Source: Desulfovibrio fairfieldensis
GTDB taxonomy: Bacteria > Desulfobacterota > Desulfovibrionia > Desulfovibrionales > Desulfovibrionaceae
Assembly (NCBI RefSeq): GCF_001553605.1
Contig: NZ_CP014229.1
Coordinates: forward strand, 96,001-160,000
Direction of reading: 5' to 3'
DNA length: 64,000 bases
The number at the start of each line of letters is the position of its first letter. Positions within the stretch are counted from its first letter, which is position 1. This document shows, one piece after another, positions 37,180 to 45,983 of this stretch. The notes under the pieces were generated by a model. The model did no database searches. It had not been told where the DNA came from and was given only the letters and a program-made list of their open reading frames with translations. The position numbers and the translations under genes are program-made.

Positions 37180-38447
37180 AAAAGCACCTTGCGGGCCGCG
37201 TCCAGCGCGCGGTTGAAGTCGTCGTCGCTGTGGACGAAGGAAACCATGCCCGTTTCGAAGCCCGAGGGGGCCAGATAAATGCCCTGGGCCCGCATCTGCT
37301 TGTAGAAACTGGTGAAGAGCTTCTGGTCGCAGGCCTGGGCCTGGACAAAGTTGGTGACCGGGGCCTCGCTGAAGAAGGGGCAGAACATGGATGCCAGGGT
37401 GGGCATCTGCACCGGCACGCCCTTGGCCCGCAGGATGTCCCGCAGGGCTTCGGCAAAGGCGCGGGTACGGGCTTCCAGGGCGGCGTAATCCAGGGTTTTG
37501 AGCTTGCGCAGGGTCGCCAGACCGGCGGCCATGGCCAGTGGATTGCCGGACAGGGTGCCCGCCTGATAGACCTCGCCCTGCGGGGCCACGTGTTCCATGA
37601 AGCGGCGCTTGCCGCCGAACGCGCCCACCGGCAGGCCGCCGCCGATGATCTTGCCGAAGGTGGTCAGGTCCGGATCAATGTTGAAGCGGGCCTGGGCCCC
37701 GCCGAAGGCCGCGCGGAAGCCGGTGATCACTTCGTCGAAGATCAGCAGGCTGCCGTACTGGTCGGCCAGGAGGCGCAGGCCTTCCAGAAAGCCGGGCAGG
37801 GGAGGGACAAGGCCCATATTGGCGGCCACGGGTTCCACGATGATCGCGGCGATGTCCGCGCCGTGCCGGGCGAAGCATTCCTTGACCGCGTCCAGGTCGT
37901 TGTAGGGGGCCAGCAGGGTGTCGGCCACCACGGCCGGAGGCACGCCGGGCGTGCCGGGAATGGAGAAGGTCGCCACGCCGGAACCGGCGGCGGCCAGGAA
38001 GGGATCGGCATGGCCGTGGTAGCAGCCGATGAATTTGAGCACCTTGTGGCGTTTGGTCACGCCGCGCGCCAGGCGCAGGGCGCTCATGGTGGCTTCGGTG
38101 CCGGAATTGACCATGCGCACCATTTCCAGGCCGGGCATGGCGGCCACCACTTCGGCGGCCAGGGTCACTTCGTCCGGGCAGGGCGCGCCGTAGCTGGTGC
38201 CGCGTCCCACGGCCTCGCGCAGGGCCGCCGTCACCGAGGGCTCGTCATGGCCCAGAATCATGGGGCCCCAGGACAGCACAAAGTCGATGTATTCCCGGCC
38301 GTCCACGTCCGTGAGGCGGCAGCCGTGGGCCTCGGCGATGAACAGGGGCAGGCTGTCCACATTGTGGCAGGCACGCACCGGGCTGTTGACGCCGCCGGGG
38401 ATCAGCGCGCAGGCTTTTTCAAACAACTGGCGGGAAAGATCGTCCAT
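37176..38447 (-). CDS. hemL: Glutamate-1-semialdehyde 2,1-aminomutase
   Basis: The 423-residue PLP enzyme converts glutamate-1-semialdehyde to 5-aminolevulinate, the first committed tetrapyrrole precursor. It has [16 protein letters not shown], the [16 protein letters not shown] segment that holds the PLP-binding Asp, and the catalytic lysine in [25 protein letters not shown] precedes the ATG. It sits downstream of an Ahb gene and upstream of cbiG-cobJ, so the unit feeds both heme and cobalamin. Confidence 0.97.
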   Translation of the reverse strand: MDDLSRQLFEKACALIPGGVNSPVRACHNVDSLPLFIAEAHGCRLTDVDGREYIDFVLSWGPMILGHDEPSVTAALREAVGRGTSYGAPCPDEVTLAAEVVAAMPGLEMVRMVNSGTEATMSALRLARGVTKRHKVLKFIGCYHGHADPFLAAAGSGVATFSIPGTPGVPPAVVADTLLAPYNDLDAVKECFARHGADIAAIIVEPVAANMGLVPPLPGFLEGLRLLADQYGSLLIFDEVITGFRAAFGGAQARFNIDPDLTTFGKIIGGGLPVGAFGGKRRFMEHVAPQGEVYQAGTLSGNPLAMAAGLATLRKLKTLDYAALEARTRAFAEALRDILRAKGVPVQMPTLASMFCPFFSEAPVTNFVQAQACDQKLFTSFYKQMRAQGIYLAPSGFETGMVSFVHSDDDFNRALDAARKVLF

Positions 38448-38481
38448 CTGCGGTTCTCCTTTGTGCCCGGCGGCATGGCCG

Positions 38482-38961
38482 TCAGGCGAAATACGTCATG
38501 GATATTTTTTTCAGTTCCCTGAGGCTGCGGAGGATGGCGTATTCCCTGAGCGGGCTGGTATGCAGCAGTTCATCCACCACCTTGAGGCATTCCTCTTCAC
38601 TGCGGCCGTGGACCATGGTGTACAGGGTATACGGCCAGTCAGGCACGGAACAGGGACGGTAATAGACGTGGGAGATATGGTCGTGAAGCGAGGCGATGCG
38701 CCCGCATTCGTCCACTTCCGCCTCGTTCACCTTCCAGGCCACCATGGCGTTGTGGGTCCAGCCGGTTTTCTGATGCTTGATGCTGGCCCCGAAACGGCGG
38801 ATGGCGCCGGAGGCCTTCAGGCGGGCCAGCAGTTCCAGCACTTCGGCTTCACTGACGCCCGCCTCGCGGGCGATGTCGGCATACGGGGCAAGCGTGTCCG
38901 GCAGATCGGCCTGGACGATGCGCAGGACGGCGCGTTCCGCTTCACTGAATTGGTGGCTCAT
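38482..38961 (-). CDS. ahbB: Siroheme decarboxylase subunit (Ahb family, Lrp/AsnC-like fold)
   Basis: The 159-residue protein has an N-terminal winged helix ([17 protein letters not shown]) and a C-terminal ligand domain, so it is often labelled an AsnC regulator. The [20 protein letters not shown] and [17 protein letters not shown] segments and its position before hemL match the AhbA/AhbB pair of sulfate reducers, which decarboxylates siroheme to didecarboxysiroheme in the alternative heme pathway. Which of the two subunits it is rests on memory of the Desulfovibrio proteins; the partner is not in the window. The ATG at 38961 follows an AGGCC-rich leader. Confidence 0.82.
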   Translation of the reverse strand: MSHQFSEAERAVLRIVQADLPDTLAPYADIAREAGVSEAEVLELLARLKASGAIRRFGASIKHQKTGWTHNAMVAWKVNEAEVDECGRIASLHDHISHVYYRPCSVPDWPYTLYTMVHGRSEEECLKVVDELLHTSPLREYAILRSLRELKKISMTYFA

Positions 38962-38991
38962 GGGCGGCCTCCGGTCCGGGTAATAAGGAAA

Positions 38992-39025
38992 GGCCGCGCC
39001 GCCGGACAAAGCGGCAGGCGCGGCC
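38992..39025 (-). terminator. Terminator between the 39061 gene and ahbB
   Basis: GGCCGCGCCGCCG pairs with CGGCAGGCGCGGCC (one mismatch), and on the minus strand the stem is followed by TTTCCTTATT. It separates the unknown 184-residue gene from the ahb-hemL-cbiG-cobJ operon. Confidence 0.65.
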
Positions 39026-39060
39026 GGAAAACACTTCGTACTTATAAACGCCGACGGCCG

Positions 39061-39615
39061 TCAGCGCTTGAAGGAGCGGGCGAACAGATCCTGAATGGCG
39101 ATGCGGCCGTTGTCTTCCAGGAAGCGCGTGCCCGTGGCGGCAAAGTGGGCGTGCTCGATGGCCGGCTGTTCCACTTCGCTCCAGGCGTCTTTCTGCCAGA
39201 TAAACCAGGTGCCGCGGGGCTGGTCGAAAACCAGCAGGGGTTTGTTGCAGATCTTGGCGAATTCCGCGCCCCAGCCCGTGCCGCCCTTGACCGTGTTGTC
39301 GGGCTGGATGGCGCCCACCACGATGATCTGGTCGCCGCTGCTGACCTGCCAGCAGATGGATTGCAGCACTTTGCGGAAAATGGGCGCGCGGGTGTACTCG
39401 CGGTTCATCAGCTTGGAAACATAGGTCAGGCTGACGTCCTTGAGGGCCAGTTCCTCGGAGGTGAGCACGCGCACACCACGGCTGCGCTCGATCTGATGGC
39501 CTTCAAAGCTGTAGTTCACTTCCTCGATGCCCCAGCTTTCCGCCAGGGCGCCGAAAAACTGTTCCGTTCCGGCAGCGCCGCCGCTGTAGAGAACACATTG
39601 ATTGGGGTTAAGCAT
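39061..39615 (-). CDS. Hypothetical protein, possible Rossmann/SLOG-like fold
   Basis: This 184-residue cytoplasmic protein starts MLNPNQCVLYSGGAAGTEQF. The N-terminal LYSGGAAGTE loop, a second GGTGWGAEFAKICNKPLLVF segment and a central DQIIVVGAIQ strand suggest a nucleotide-binding Rossmann-like fold of the SLOG/lysine-decarboxylase-like type, but I cannot name a family. It is followed by its own terminator, so it is probably a separate unit from the ahb operon. AGGAGG precedes the chosen ATG. Codon use is like the neighbours. Confidence 0.6.
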   Translation of the reverse strand: MLNPNQCVLYSGGAAGTEQFFGALAESWGIEEVNYSFEGHQIERSRGVRVLTSEELALKDVSLTYVSKLMNREYTRAPIFRKVLQSICWQVSSGDQIIVVGAIQPDNTVKGGTGWGAEFAKICNKPLLVFDQPRGTWFIWQKDAWSEVEQPAIEHAHFAATGTRFLEDNGRIAIQDLFARSFKR

Positions 39616-39801
39616 GCTTGCCTCCTCAAAAAGATGTCTGACGCCGGACACAAGCGCGGATTCTCATTGGGGAGATTCGCTCCCAATGAGGCGGCAGCGT
39701 CAATGCGGGCATCATGGCAGAATTTGCGCCGCTCGGCAAGGCGGCTCGCCGGAGAAAAGCCCGCGGGCGGTCGCGACCTGTTTGCGTTTCGTCCGTGTCC
39801 C

Positions 39802-40959
39802 TTACAGGGCTTCCTTATACAGCCGGGCGATGTCCCCGGGCGTGGCCTCGCGCGGATTGTTGGCCGGGCTGCCGCTGGCAAGGGCCTCCTGCACCATGAT
39901 CCCGCACTGCGCGGCCAGTTCGTCCTCACTGACGCGTTCGCGCAGGCGCGGGATGCCCAGCGTCGCCGCCAGATCGCGCAGCAGGGGCGGCAGCAGCCCG
40001 GCGGCGGCCGCATCGTCAAGGCCCGTTGTCGCCGCGCCCATGGCCTGGGCCAGTCGGGCGTAGCGTTGCGGATTGCCGGAAAGGGAAAAGGCGGTGACCG
40101 TCTCCAGCAACATAGCGTTGCTCAAGCCGTGCGGAACCCCGAATTTCGCGCCCAGGGGCCGGGCCATGCCGTGCACCAGGGCCACGGAGCTGTTGGCAAA
40201 GGCCAGACCCGCCTCCAGCGAGGCCAGCAGGCATTCGCGCCTGGCCTCGGCGTCGTCGGGCCGTTTCCAGGCCCGGGGCAGGAAGCGGACCATGCGCGCG
40301 GCGGCCCGCAGTGAGAGCGGCATGGTCATATCCGTGGCCTTGCGGGATACATACGACTCAATGGCGTGGGTCAGGGCGTCCATGCCTGTGGCCGCCGTGA
40401 GCGAGGGAGGCATGCTGCGGGTCAGCAGGGGGTCAAGAATCGCGGCCACCGGCACCAGGGCAGGAGAACCGATGAGCAGTTTTTCTTGCGTGGCGGCATC
40501 AATGATCACCGTATTGCCGGAAACCTCGCTGCCTGAACCGGCGGTGGTGGGCAGGGCGAATACCGGCGGTCCGGCTTTGGGGGATGCGCCCTTGCGGGCG
40601 TAATCCGCCGGGCTGCCGCCGTTGGCGTGCAGCAGGCTCACGGCCTTTGCCAGGTCCATGGGGCCGCCGCCCCCGCAGGCCACCAGGGCCGTGCAGTTCT
40701 CGCGGCGGAACAGGGCCAGGGCGTCTTCCACATGTCGGCTGGTGGGTTCGCCGCTGGTTTCGGCATGGAGGGCAAAGGACACGTCCGCCTCGCGCAACGA
40801 TTGCAGCACGGGTTCCACCGCGCCCGTACGCAGCAGAACCGGTCCGGTGACCAGCAGAATTTTGCCGGAAATCCGGTTTTTGACCAAGGGGCCGACGCAT
40901 GCGGCCTTGCCTTCGCCGAAGGCGATCAGACCGGGTGATTGAAAATCCCAAGAGTGCAT
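39802..40959 (-). CDS. Iron-containing alcohol dehydrogenase
   Basis: The 385-residue NAD(P)-dependent enzyme has the family III pattern: LVACGGGGPMDLAKAVSLLH (cofactor site), LPTTAGSGSEVSGNTV, the metal ligands Asp and His in TGMDALTHAIESY, and further His ligands in LVHGMARPLG and FGVPHGLSNAMLL. The second His of the usual HxMAH sequence is Arg here, a variant seen in some subgroups; the metal ligands are kept. The substrate is probably a short alcohol or aldehyde. GGAGG lies eight bases before the ATG. It stands alone. Confidence 0.9.
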   Translation of the reverse strand: MHSWDFQSPGLIAFGEGKAACVGPLVKNRISGKILLVTGPVLLRTGAVEPVLQSLREADVSFALHAETSGEPTSRHVEDALALFRRENCTALVACGGGGPMDLAKAVSLLHANGGSPADYARKGASPKAGPPVFALPTTAGSGSEVSGNTVIIDAATQEKLLIGSPALVPVAAILDPLLTRSMPPSLTAATGMDALTHAIESYVSRKATDMTMPLSLRAAARMVRFLPRAWKRPDDAEARRECLLASLEAGLAFANSSVALVHGMARPLGAKFGVPHGLSNAMLLETVTAFSLSGNPQRYARLAQAMGAATTGLDDAAAAGLLPPLLRDLAATLGIPRLRERVSEDELAAQCGIMVQEALASGSPANNPREATPGDIARLYKEAL

Positions 40960-41155
40960 TTGCTTTTTCCTCCGGAATTACCTGCCGTGGCGGGCGGTCA
41001 GCGCGGACCTGCCCGGAACCTTGCCGTTCCAAGGCAAAGCCTGCCCGGCGGGCGGCAGAGCCGGGGCCGGAACGGCAAACAGCAAGACGCGCATGGCGGA
41101 CTTTTGCGACTCTGTGTCTTGGAAAGGCCGTGGTGTCGCGTCAAGCGGCGCATGT

Positions 41156-41248
41156 CGCAAACCCGTAAGTGGGTGCGCGCCGCCACAGGCGGCGTAAGCA
41201 CAGTAAAAATCGCGTTTTTGCTGTGCGGTCTTCACGCTGAACCGACAG
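41156..41248. repeat. Array of four hairpins upstream of the alcohol dehydrogenase gene
   Basis: Within the 382-base gap 40960-41341, four short hairpins follow one another: ACCCGTAAGTGGGT, CGCCGCCACAGGCGGCG, GCACAGTAAAAATC...TTTTTGCTGTGC, and CGGTCTTCACGCTGAACCG. Read on the minus strand, the first three resemble in order and shape the array at 47240-47331. No gene is seen in the gap. Confidence 0.5.
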
Positions 41249-41284
41249 GTGCGGGGTGACATCTCAGTAGGGCCGGGAAATAAA

Positions 41285-41319
41285 AAACGCCCCGGCGGAC
41301 GAACCTGGCCGGGGCGTTT
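41285..41319 (-). terminator. Intrinsic terminator of the RRM gene
   Basis: AAACGCCCCGGC and its exact complement (41308-41319) followed on the minus strand by TTTTTTATTT. Confidence 0.88.
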
Positions 41320-41341
41320 GCTGGAGACCCGTCGGAAAGCC

Positions 41342-41608
41342 CTAGTAACGGGGCTGACGCGGCGCTCTGGGTTTGGCTTCGTTGACGCGCAAGGTGCGGC
41401 CGCCAAAGCTGAAGTTATCCAGAGCTTCGATGGCGGCATCGGCTTCGCCGTCCTCCATCTCCACAAAACCGAAACCGCGGGCGCGGCCGGTTTCCCTGTC
41501 GCTGACGAGTTTCACGGACAGGACGTTGCCGTATTCGGCAAAAAGATCCTGAACTTGTTCTTCATTGGCCGACCAGGGAAGGTTTCCGACATAAATGGAC
41601 TTGGACAT
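41342..41608 (-). CDS. RNA-binding protein, single RRM domain
   Basis: The 88-residue protein is one RNA recognition motif: RNP2 is SIYVGNLPW at the N-terminus and RNP1 is RGFGFVEM in the centre, with aromatic residues in the RNA-contacting positions. A short basic tail (RVNEAKPRAPRQPRY) follows. Bacterial proteins of this type bind single-stranded RNA and are often cold- or stress-induced; no target is known here. GAGGGTGTTTC precedes the ATG at 41608. The long leader to the right (41609 onward) has no other gene. Confidence 0.93.
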   Translation of the reverse strand: MSKSIYVGNLPWSANEEQVQDLFAEYGNVLSVKLVSDRETGRARGFGFVEMEDGEADAAIEALDNFSFGGRTLRVNEAKPRAPRQPRY

Positions 41609-42145
41609 GAAACACCCTCTCAAAAAAAACAATCTTCCCGCGCATCCATCCGGCAAAACGTATTACCGGTACGCGGCCCTTGTGGAGACAAAAGCATGCT
41701 TTGCGCTGCTTGTCAACGAAAGGGCATGAAAAAGTTGGTATTGCGCGTTTTTGCGCGTTTCTCGCGTCGGGACTTTTGTCCGCAAAAGCCTGTGGCGCAA
41801 GCCTTTGCGCGAAATTCGCCGAAGTCGGGCGGAAAAATTGAGGAAAAGTCTAAAAGAGAGGGGAAAGACCCGCATGGGACTGTAGTACAGAGCAGCAAGA
41901 CAAACGCGGGCTGGTATCACAGTTTTGCTGTAGTGTTTGAGTGATCAACTTACGTATTCCGGCGCACTCTTTCCCGTTCTGGCAACCACGGTTGCGTCGC
42001 GCGTCAGCTTTGCCGCTGGGCGGCTTATGGATGACGACGGCAAGATAGGCTGAGGGCAGCGTCAGCTTTGAAATCGGCTCAATTTCAAAGCGACTCTGCT
42101 CTCATCGCGCGGTAGAGTATTTCAAGTGTTAAATACTGTAGAGGG
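41609..42145. other. Gene-free region between dnaB and the RRM gene
   Basis: About 537 bases with no supported gene. 41640-41840 is rich in TTTGCGCG-type sequence and could be the RRM promoter and leader on the minus strand. 42025-42102 carries family D and B repeat modules. A small hairpin AGTATTT/AAATACT lies at 42114-42137 just after the dnaB stop. Confidence 0.45.
42048..42102. repeat. Family B dispersed element, short copy
   Basis: GGCTGAGGGCAGCGTCA followed by a TTTGAAATC...ATTTCAAA hairpin and a terminal CTGCTCT. It aligns base for base with 57027-57078 at most positions. Confidence 0.6.
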
Positions 42146-43639
42146 TCAGCTTTGGCTTTCCGAGGGGGGCGGCGACCAGTCCGGCGCGATGTCCTCAAAC
42201 GAGGTGTAGGGCGAGATGTACATGAGTTCCGCCGCGCCCACCGGGCCGTTGCGCTGTTTGCCGATGATGATTTCCGCCACGCCCTGGGGCGGGCGTTCGG
42301 AGGGCTTCTGGAATTTATAGACGTCGTCGCGATAGACGAACATGATCACGTCCGCGTCCTGCTCGATGGCCCCGGATTCGCGCAGGTCAGAGAGCATGGG
42401 GCGCTTGTCGCCGCGTTCCTCCACCTTGCGGTTGAGCTGGGAGAGCGCCACCACCGGCACATACATCTCCTTGGCAAGGCCTTTGAGAGAACGGGAAATA
42501 TCCGAAATTTCCAGTTCGCGCGAGTCCGTGCGGCGGCTGGTTCGCATGAGCTGGAGATAGTCCACCACCACCAGGCCCAGGCCTTTTTCAGCCTTGAGGC
42601 GGCGGGCGCGGGCGCGCAGCTCCAGAGTGGTCAGGGCGGGGGTGTCGTCAATGAAGATGGGCGCGCGGGCCACCACGTCGGCAGCGGTGTACAGGCGTTG
42701 CCAGTCGTCGTCGCTGAGCAGGGAGGGCCGCCGCAGCTTGGACAGGTCCACCTTGCCCCAAACCGCCAGCATGCGCTGCATGAGCTGTTCCTTGCTCATT
42801 TCCAGGGAAAAGACGGCCACCGGCACATTCTGTCGCACAGCGGCGTTAAGGGCCATGCACAGCGAAAATGCCGTCTTGCCCATACTCGGGCGCGCGGCCA
42901 CGATGATCAGGTCCGAAGGTTGCAGCCCGGCGGTGAGTTTGTCCAGACGGGTATAGCCCGTGGTCACGCCGGTAATCACGTCCTTGGAGTCGGCCAGTTT
43001 GGAGAGATTTTCAAAGACCTTGTCCAGCAGGTCCTTGGTGGGCGTGAAGTCGCGGCCCGTGGTGCGCTGGGAGATGGAAAAAACCGCCTGCTCGGACTCG
43101 TCCAGCAGGGAAGCGACTTCGCGCGAGGCGTCGTAGCAGTTGCTGATGATGCCGGAACAAACTTCGATGAGCCCGCGTTGCAAGGCCTTGTCGCGCACGA
43201 TGGTGGCGTAATATTCGGCATTGGCCCCGGAAACCACGGCCTGGGCCAGATCGGCGAGATAGACCGCGCCCCCGGCGTCCTCCATCTCATTGCGGCCTTT
43301 GAGATATTCGGCCGTGGAAATGAGATCAATGGGCGCGGATTTGCGGTAAAGCTCCAGAAAGGCGCGGAAAATGATGGTGTGGGCGGGCAGATAAAAGTCT
43401 TCCGCGGTCAGCATGTCCACAATGCTGTGCATGAGTTGGGGGCGCAGCAGCACGCCGCCCAGCACGGCCTGTTCGGCCTCGGCGCTGTGCGGGGGCACGC
43501 GGCGCAGCAGATCGGCTTCCGCCGCGCGGGCGGCAGCGCCGGGCGAGGACTGGCCGCCGTGCCCGCCTCTGCCGCTTCCGCCATTTGTGCCTTTTGCGTA
43601 AGACGAGCCGCCCCCGGCCTCGCGGCCGGGGGCGGTCAT
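42146..43639 (-). CDS. dnaB: Replicative DNA helicase DnaB
   Basis: The 497-residue hexameric helicase unwinds DNA at the replication fork. A Gly/Ser-rich N-terminal extension (about 50 residues) precedes the DnaB N-domain (PPHSAEAEQAVLGGVLL) and the RecA-like C-domain with Walker A ARPSMGKTAF, Walker B LGLVVVDYLQLM, and the QLNRKVEERGDKRP loop with the SDLRESGAIEQDAD segment. The start is uncertain: ATG at 43639 or an upstream GTG at 43657, neither with a strong ribosome-binding site. It follows rpsF-rpsR-rplI on the same strand, a common arrangement. Confidence 0.95.
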   Translation of the reverse strand: MTAPGREAGGGSSYAKGTNGGSGRGGHGGQSSPGAAARAAEADLLRRVPPHSAEAEQAVLGGVLLRPQLMHSIVDMLTAEDFYLPAHTIIFRAFLELYRKSAPIDLISTAEYLKGRNEMEDAGGAVYLADLAQAVVSGANAEYYATIVRDKALQRGLIEVCSGIISNCYDASREVASLLDESEQAVFSISQRTTGRDFTPTKDLLDKVFENLSKLADSKDVITGVTTGYTRLDKLTAGLQPSDLIIVAARPSMGKTAFSLCMALNAAVRQNVPVAVFSLEMSKEQLMQRMLAVWGKVDLSKLRRPSLLSDDDWQRLYTAADVVARAPIFIDDTPALTTLELRARARRLKAEKGLGLVVVDYLQLMRTSRRTDSRELEISDISRSLKGLAKEMYVPVVALSQLNRKVEERGDKRPMLSDLRESGAIEQDADVIMFVYRDDVYKFQKPSERPPQGVAEIIIGKQRNGPVGAAELMYISPYTSFEDIAPDWSPPPSESQS

Positions 43640-43667
43640 GCTGTCATGGGGAGAAGCCACGCTGCGC

Positions 43668-44192
43668 CTACTGGGCGGCCTCGGCCTGGGCTTCTTCAAC
43701 CAGGGTTTCGGAGGCCGTTTCCACAACGACTTCCTCTTCCTCGGGCTGATGGTCGGAAATCACCTTCACCGGCACAACGGCGATGACGCTGGCGTGCAGG
43801 CGGATGCGCACCGGGTGTTCGCCCAGGGTGCGGATCGGGGCGTCCATCAGGATGCGGCGGCGGTCCACATCCACACCCAGAGCGGCAAGGGCGTCGCCGA
43901 TGATGGTGGAGGTCACCGAGCCGTAAAGCTTGTCGTTTTCGCCCACATGCATGGGAATAACCACTTCCAGGGCTTCCAGGCGGGCCTGCACGCCCTGGGC
44001 GTCGGCGCGCAGGGCATCCATGCGTGCCTGGAGCTTTTTACGCTCCTGTTCAAAGACTTTCAGATTGGCTTCACTGGCCACCATGGCCAAGCCTTGCGGC
44101 AACAGGAAGTTGCGGCCGTAACCGGGCTTGACGTTGACCACATCGCCGAGATTGCCGAGATTTTCCACATCGGCGCGAAGTATCAGTTTCAT
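43668..44192 (-). CDS. rplI: Ribosomal protein bL9
   Basis: The 174-residue large-subunit protein binds 23S rRNA near the L1 stalk. It begins MKLILRADVENLGNLGD and has the VKPGYGRNFLLPQGLA signature, the long connecting helix (EQERKKLQARMDALRADA) and the C-terminal domain. It carries an acidic tail of about 25 residues (EEEEVVVETASET) beyond the usual 150, seen in some delta-proteobacteria. GGGGG precedes the ATG at 44192. It lies between rpsR and dnaB. Confidence 0.97.
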   Translation of the reverse strand: MKLILRADVENLGNLGDVVNVKPGYGRNFLLPQGLAMVASEANLKVFEQERKKLQARMDALRADAQGVQARLEALEVVIPMHVGENDKLYGSVTSTIIGDALAALGVDVDRRRILMDAPIRTLGEHPVRIRLHASVIAVVPVKVISDHQPEEEEVVVETASETLVEEAQAEAAQ

Positions 44193-44203
44193 GTGCGCCC
44201 CCC

Positions 44204-44467
44204 TTAGATCATGCTCTTTTTCTTGACGACGGAGTCGTGCGTGGCGGTGTAGATGAGCAGAGCCATCTGGCGGGCGCGTTTGATTTCGCGGGTCAGCAGG
44301 CGCTGGTGATGGGCGCAAGTGCCCGTGATGCGCCGGGCGATGATCTTGCCGCGCTCAGTGATGAAGTCGCGCAGGATGTCGGGACGCTTGTAGTTCAGGG
44401 GCAGTTCCTTGTCGGCGCAGAAGCGGCAGAACTTGCGGCGCGGGGCAAATTTCTTTTTAAAGGCCAT
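44204..44467 (-). CDS. rpsR: Ribosomal protein bS18
   Basis: The 87-residue small-subunit protein has [19 protein letters not shown], an N-terminal cysteine pair, then the conserved [20 protein letters not shown] and RREIKRAR-like segment ([14 protein letters not shown]). It binds next to bS6 on the 30S platform, and its gene directly follows rpsF with no gap. The Cys spacing (CRFC and TCAHH) suggests the zinc-binding form of S18. Confidence 0.97.
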   Translation of the reverse strand: MAFKKKFAPRRKFCRFCADKELPLNYKRPDILRDFITERGKIIARRITGTCAHHQRLLTREIKRARQMALLIYTATHDSVVKKKSMI

Positions 44468-44776
44468 TTAGGCAACCTCCCCGGCCACTTCGTCGGCCAG
44501 CTTGACGGTCACGAATTTGAAGATGCCGTCGGTGATCCGGATATTGCGCTCCAATTCGGCCACCAGCGCGGCCGGAGCGTCATAGACCAGACGCACGTAG
44601 TAGCCGCGCATCAGCTTGTGCACCGGATAGGCCAGATCACGCATGCCCCAGTGATCCACTTCCGTCATGACGCCCCCTTCGCGCTCGATAATCGCCACAA
44701 GTGCGTTCAGAATGCCCTCGCGGTTTTCGGCGGAAAGCTCCGGTGACAGGAGCAGCAGGGTTTCGAATTTCCGCAT
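44468..44776 (-). CDS. rpsF: Ribosomal protein bS6
   Basis: This 102-residue protein starts MRKFETLLLLSPELSAENRE and has DHWGMRDLAYPVHKLMRGYY and a ridge ending GIFKFVTVKLADEV, all typical of S6. It pairs with S18 on 16S rRNA. AAAAGGAG lies seven bases before the ATG. It heads rpsF-rpsR-rplI-dnaB; the S6:S18 complex autoregulates through a leader structure in many bacteria, but the leader here is short and I do not see that motif. Confidence 0.97.
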   Translation of the reverse strand: MRKFETLLLLSPELSAENREGILNALVAIIEREGGVMTEVDHWGMRDLAYPVHKLMRGYYVRLVYDAPAALVAELERNIRITDGIFKFVTVKLADEVAGEVA

Positions 44777-44922
44777 GGTTGTTCTCCTTTTGGATTAGCA
44801 GCCCGCGCGCCCGGCGCGAGCAAGGAACACGCTGTATACAGGCGGCAAGGCGGGCTGTCAAGCCCGGCGGGCGGCGTAACGGGAGGCGGAGGAGGAGGGG
44901 GAGGCGGGAAAGGGGTGCGGCG

Positions 44923-45831
44923 TCAGATCATCTGCTCGCCGCTTTTCTCCATCAGGATGCAGAAATCGTTATTGATCCAGTCCAGAATGGCGGGCACGCC
45001 CTCTTTGTCCACGGGCCGCCAACGCTGGTTCGGGTCTTCCTCGGAGCATTCCCAGAGCTGTCTGAACTGGAGGCGGAGGGTCAGGCGTCGCAGAATGATG
45101 CTGTAGGTGCTTTCCACGCACTTGCAGACCGCCAGCACGCTGAAGTGCTTGTTGCCCGCTTTGCACAGAGAGACCAGCAGCATGACCTGCTTGCCGTCCA
45201 TATTGTTGAATTCTTCAAGAAATTCTACTTTGTCCAGCTGCACTCTGGCACCGCCGGCGGAGATATTGACCAGGCGCAGCTGGGAAGGGCAGCCTTCACG
45301 GTACATGAAGTCCGGAGTGCCGAACTGAAGCTGGTTTTCAGGCAGGCGGCTGAAGGGCAGCCAGAGTCCGGCCGCCTTGACCATGCCGAGACTGGGATAG
45401 ACCCGTTCGTATTTGCGTAACTCCCGCTGAATGTACTGGTCGGGCATGCAGATGGAGATCTCGCAGGCCCTGGTTTCCTTATTAATGCCGTTGCTGATGA
45501 TCCGGCTTTTGCACAAAAAACCGTAACGGGCCGTGGCCGAGGGCAGCTTGAGATCGTTGACGATCACATCGTAGGGCAGCTTGAAATAGATGCTGCATTT
45601 TTCATTGTTAAGAATATCGGGAAGGAAATTTTTACGGGATCTGAGAAGAATGCGGTTTTTTTTGACGGACTTGATGTAGCAGATCACATTTTCCAATTGT
45701 CGTTGTCGGTCCACGAAAAACAGACTGACTCCCGCATCGTGCTTGAACGCGGCGTGGATAACGGCATATGGGCGCGGCTGATGGGTTGCGGCTGTTTTGA
45801 AGAGATTTTTTATTGAGTCCCATGTGGGCAT
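44923..45831 (-). CDS. PilZ-domain protein, YcgR-like
   Basis: The 302-residue protein has an N-terminal beta-barrel (about residues 20-125) like the YcgR N-domain and a PilZ domain with the cyclic di-GMP binding residues: RKYERVYPS supplies the RxxxR motif and LVNISAGGARVQ the (D/N)xSxxG motif. It should bind cyclic di-GMP, made for example by the two GGDEF enzymes in this window, and may act on motility or envelope functions. AGAGGAAG precedes the ATG. It is alone on its strand between rpsF and alr. Confidence 0.88.
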   Translation of the reverse strand: MPTWDSIKNLFKTAATHQPRPYAVIHAAFKHDAGVSLFFVDRQRQLENVICYIKSVKKNRILLRSRKNFLPDILNNEKCSIYFKLPYDVIVNDLKLPSATARYGFLCKSRIISNGINKETRACEISICMPDQYIQRELRKYERVYPSLGMVKAAGLWLPFSRLPENQLQFGTPDFMYREGCPSQLRLVNISAGGARVQLDKVEFLEEFNNMDGKQVMLLVSLCKAGNKHFSVLAVCKCVESTYSIILRRLTLRLQFRQLWECSEEDPNQRWRPVDKEGVPAILDWINNDFCILMEKSGEQMI

Positions 45832-45983
45832 TTTGTTCTTCCTCTTGGATGCGGCGTCCGTGCCCGAACGGCCGACGCTCCTCAGTGGAGGTGGGCCGCC
45901 ATCAAAGAGACAATATGGGCAGGCTGCCCACTTGTCAAATATCGGAGGAAATACTCACACTTTGCCGTCAATGCGGGTAATGT

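Noticed and set aside
37230..38522. Long plus-strand frame rich in Gly, His and Gln opposite hemL
   Set aside because: Its composition is that of a reverse-complement shadow; hemL fully accounts for the region.
38482..38961. Annotation as an AsnC/Lrp transcription regulator
   Set aside because: The helix-turn-helix fold is present, but the sequence and the hemL neighbour match siroheme decarboxylase subunits, which share that fold without being regulators.
34375..38961. Cobalamin riboswitch controlling cobJ-cbiG
   Set aside because: The genes overlap their upstream partners and the sequence before ahbB shows only a terminator; no B12 box-like sequence was seen.
40100..40200. Loss of activity in the iron alcohol dehydrogenase because His is replaced by Arg in the HxMAH segment
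   Set aside because: The replaced residue is not a metal ligand; the Asp and three His ligands are present, and the Arg form occurs in a known subgroup.
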